This document shows positions 63,047 through 64,000 of a stretch of DNA of 64,000 nt, one piece after another. Under the pieces are notes generated by a model, which had not been told where the DNA came from, did not search any database, and worked only from the letters and a program-made list of their open reading frames with translations. How positions within the stretch are numbered: position 1 is the stretch's first letter; every line of letters starts with the position of its first letter. Made by a program: the position numbers and the translations under genes. The stretch spans positions 992,001-1,056,000 of the forward strand of contig NC_088963.1 in the NCBI RefSeq assembly GCF_010111755.1, written 5' to 3'. This stretch comes from Nakaseomyces glabratus (lineage: Eukaryota; Ascomycota; Saccharomycetes; Saccharomycetales; Saccharomycetaceae).

Positions 63047-64000
63047 TGATCTCCTTTGTGTGAAATTTTTTAGCCAAATTTGTAATATTGGAAATCTACG
63101 TCCTGTGTCCTCTAAATTTCAAAAGATATGCTAGGGTAGTTAATTATTAGATGATTAGCTCTCACCATAGCACTTTTTATATTTGTATTATTTTGCATTA
63201 TGAATTTTCTTCCACAGTAGCACAGCAACAGAGCAAGCAGAGTAAGAGCAGAAGGATCCCTAAACACCGACTGGGTTACTTTCCCCCACTATAAGCCTTG
63301 CTAAGAAAAGCCTTCTAAACCTTCCTTCCCACTATAAACCCGTAGGAAGCCTCTTTCTGTATTTTTGATTTCACTCCTCCACACAAATGCACAATCGCCT
63401 GCAGAGAGTTATTCGCCACATGTCACTGCGTACGCATTTAATCTTTAGCTTTTAGTCTTATTAGTCTAACAGTCTAACAGTCTAACAGTCTAACAGTCTA
63501 AGAGTCTAACAGTCTAAGAGTCTAAAAGTCTGCTAGTCTCTCCATCTCTTAGTCTCTAGCTTCTGGCTTCTCCCTTCAAGCCACACACAATTTCTAAAGA
63601 AGATCGCCTCCTTCAAACACTAATCGGCTCCATCACATCTGACTCCTTAACCACATGCACTTGCATCCACATGAACGGTCAGTATATAACACAATACGAA
63701 AAAAGAAAGAAAAGAAAAAACTCATTATAGATCCGATTTACATTCTTGGCGTCGGGGTTATATATATGAGTAGTTCTAAGAAGGGTGTACGGGTGTATCT
63801 GTTGCAATCGCTTTTCTTAGTGCTTCTCATCTCCCTTTTTTTAAGTCTTGTGTGGTCATCCGCACACCACACTTTGCATTTGACACTTGCACAGTAGCCC
63901 TATGTAAGTTCGCATCTACATCAAATGAACTACACTCAGTAGGCAGTACATAGTATATAGTACGAAACACAACTGTCCTTGCCTGGACATTGGAAGATAC
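63047..64000. other. RCR upstream region to window end
   Basis: 954 bp upstream of the RCR gene. It contains the 8-bp minisatellite (separate entry) and C/T-rich stretches around it (63540-63650). An 80-codon + strand frame at 63655-63897 has a hydrophobic middle but no family resemblance, and I do not call it a gene. Confidence 0.5.
63463..63540 (+). repeat. 8-bp minisatellite AGTCTAAC
   Basis: Nine consecutive 8-bp units of AGTCTAAC or one- to three-base variants (AGTCTAAG, AGTCTAAA, AGTCTGCT) from 63463 to 63534, plus a partial unit to 63540. Related AGTCT words flank it on both sides. It is non-coding, 417 bp upstream of the RCR start. Confidence 0.92.

Noticed and set aside
63655..63897. 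80-codon frame near the right edge as a gene
   Set aside because: Low-complexity, hydrophobic by base composition, no recognisable family and no support from context.

Overview
The window reads as nuclear DNA of a budding yeast of the family Saccharomycetaceae. Nearly all recognisable genes are single-exon, and most can be paired with a named Saccharomyces cerevisiae gene by protein sequence. Several runs keep S. cerevisiae order: SFP1-DUS3; CUE2-MIF2; UFD4-MRT4-LAC1-SFT1-RPL14-BYE1-AUR1-MRP17; MAF1-RAD57 followed by an RCR gene. STE20 and YAP3 (S. cerevisiae chromosome VIII) sit beside the UFD4-LAC1 run (chromosome XI), two regions that are sister tracks of the whole-genome duplication. Genes that should lie between them in an unduplicated order (CAP1, MRP4, HSE1) are absent, which points to a post-duplication species. 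I cannot name the species from sequence alone.

Layout. 0-5 kb: SFP1 (-) and DUS3 (+) share a divergent promoter with four PAC boxes and an RRPE-like element. 5-15 kb: a 3124-residue neurofibromin-type Ras GAP (IRA). 15-21 kb: an unrecognised nuclear-looking gene, the lipase ROG1 (-) and a PITH-domain gene. 21-23 kb: a 2.3-kb non-coding stretch with three Ume6 URS1-like sites, three STRE cores, a Reb1 site and a TATA box, leading towards YAP3. 23-32 kb: YAP3, CUE2, MIF2 (+) and STE20 (-). 32-43 kb: UFD4, MRT4, LAC1, SFT1 and RPL14, with a G+C-rich, hairpin-rich island just before RPL14. 43.4-47.2 kb: relics, including pseudogenes of an ERS1-like PQ-loop protein and of RER1, and an unidentified third. 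47-56 kb: BYE1, AUR1, MRP17, MAF1, RAD57. 56.6-61.7 kb: an unrecognised 1665-codon gene inserted between RAD57 and the RCR gene. 62.4-64 kb: RCR gene and an 8-bp minisatellite.

Themes. Growth and ribosome supply link several neighbours: SFP1 (ribosome regulon activator), DUS3 (tRNA modification), MRT4 (60S assembly), RPL14, MAF1 (Pol III repressor) and IRA (Ras/PKA brake). LAC1 and AUR1 are consecutive steps in sphingolipid synthesis, and LAC1 carries an exact Pdr1/Pdr3 site. Orthologs of three S. cerevisiae genes that carry introns (RPL14A, SFT1, MAF1) appear intronless here.

The best candidates for something undescribed are the 1665-codon gene, the structured island before RPL14, the URS1-type promoter with no matching gene, and the recent-looking pseudogene cluster. 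I found no tRNA gene, CRISPR array, intact transposon or convincing centromere.
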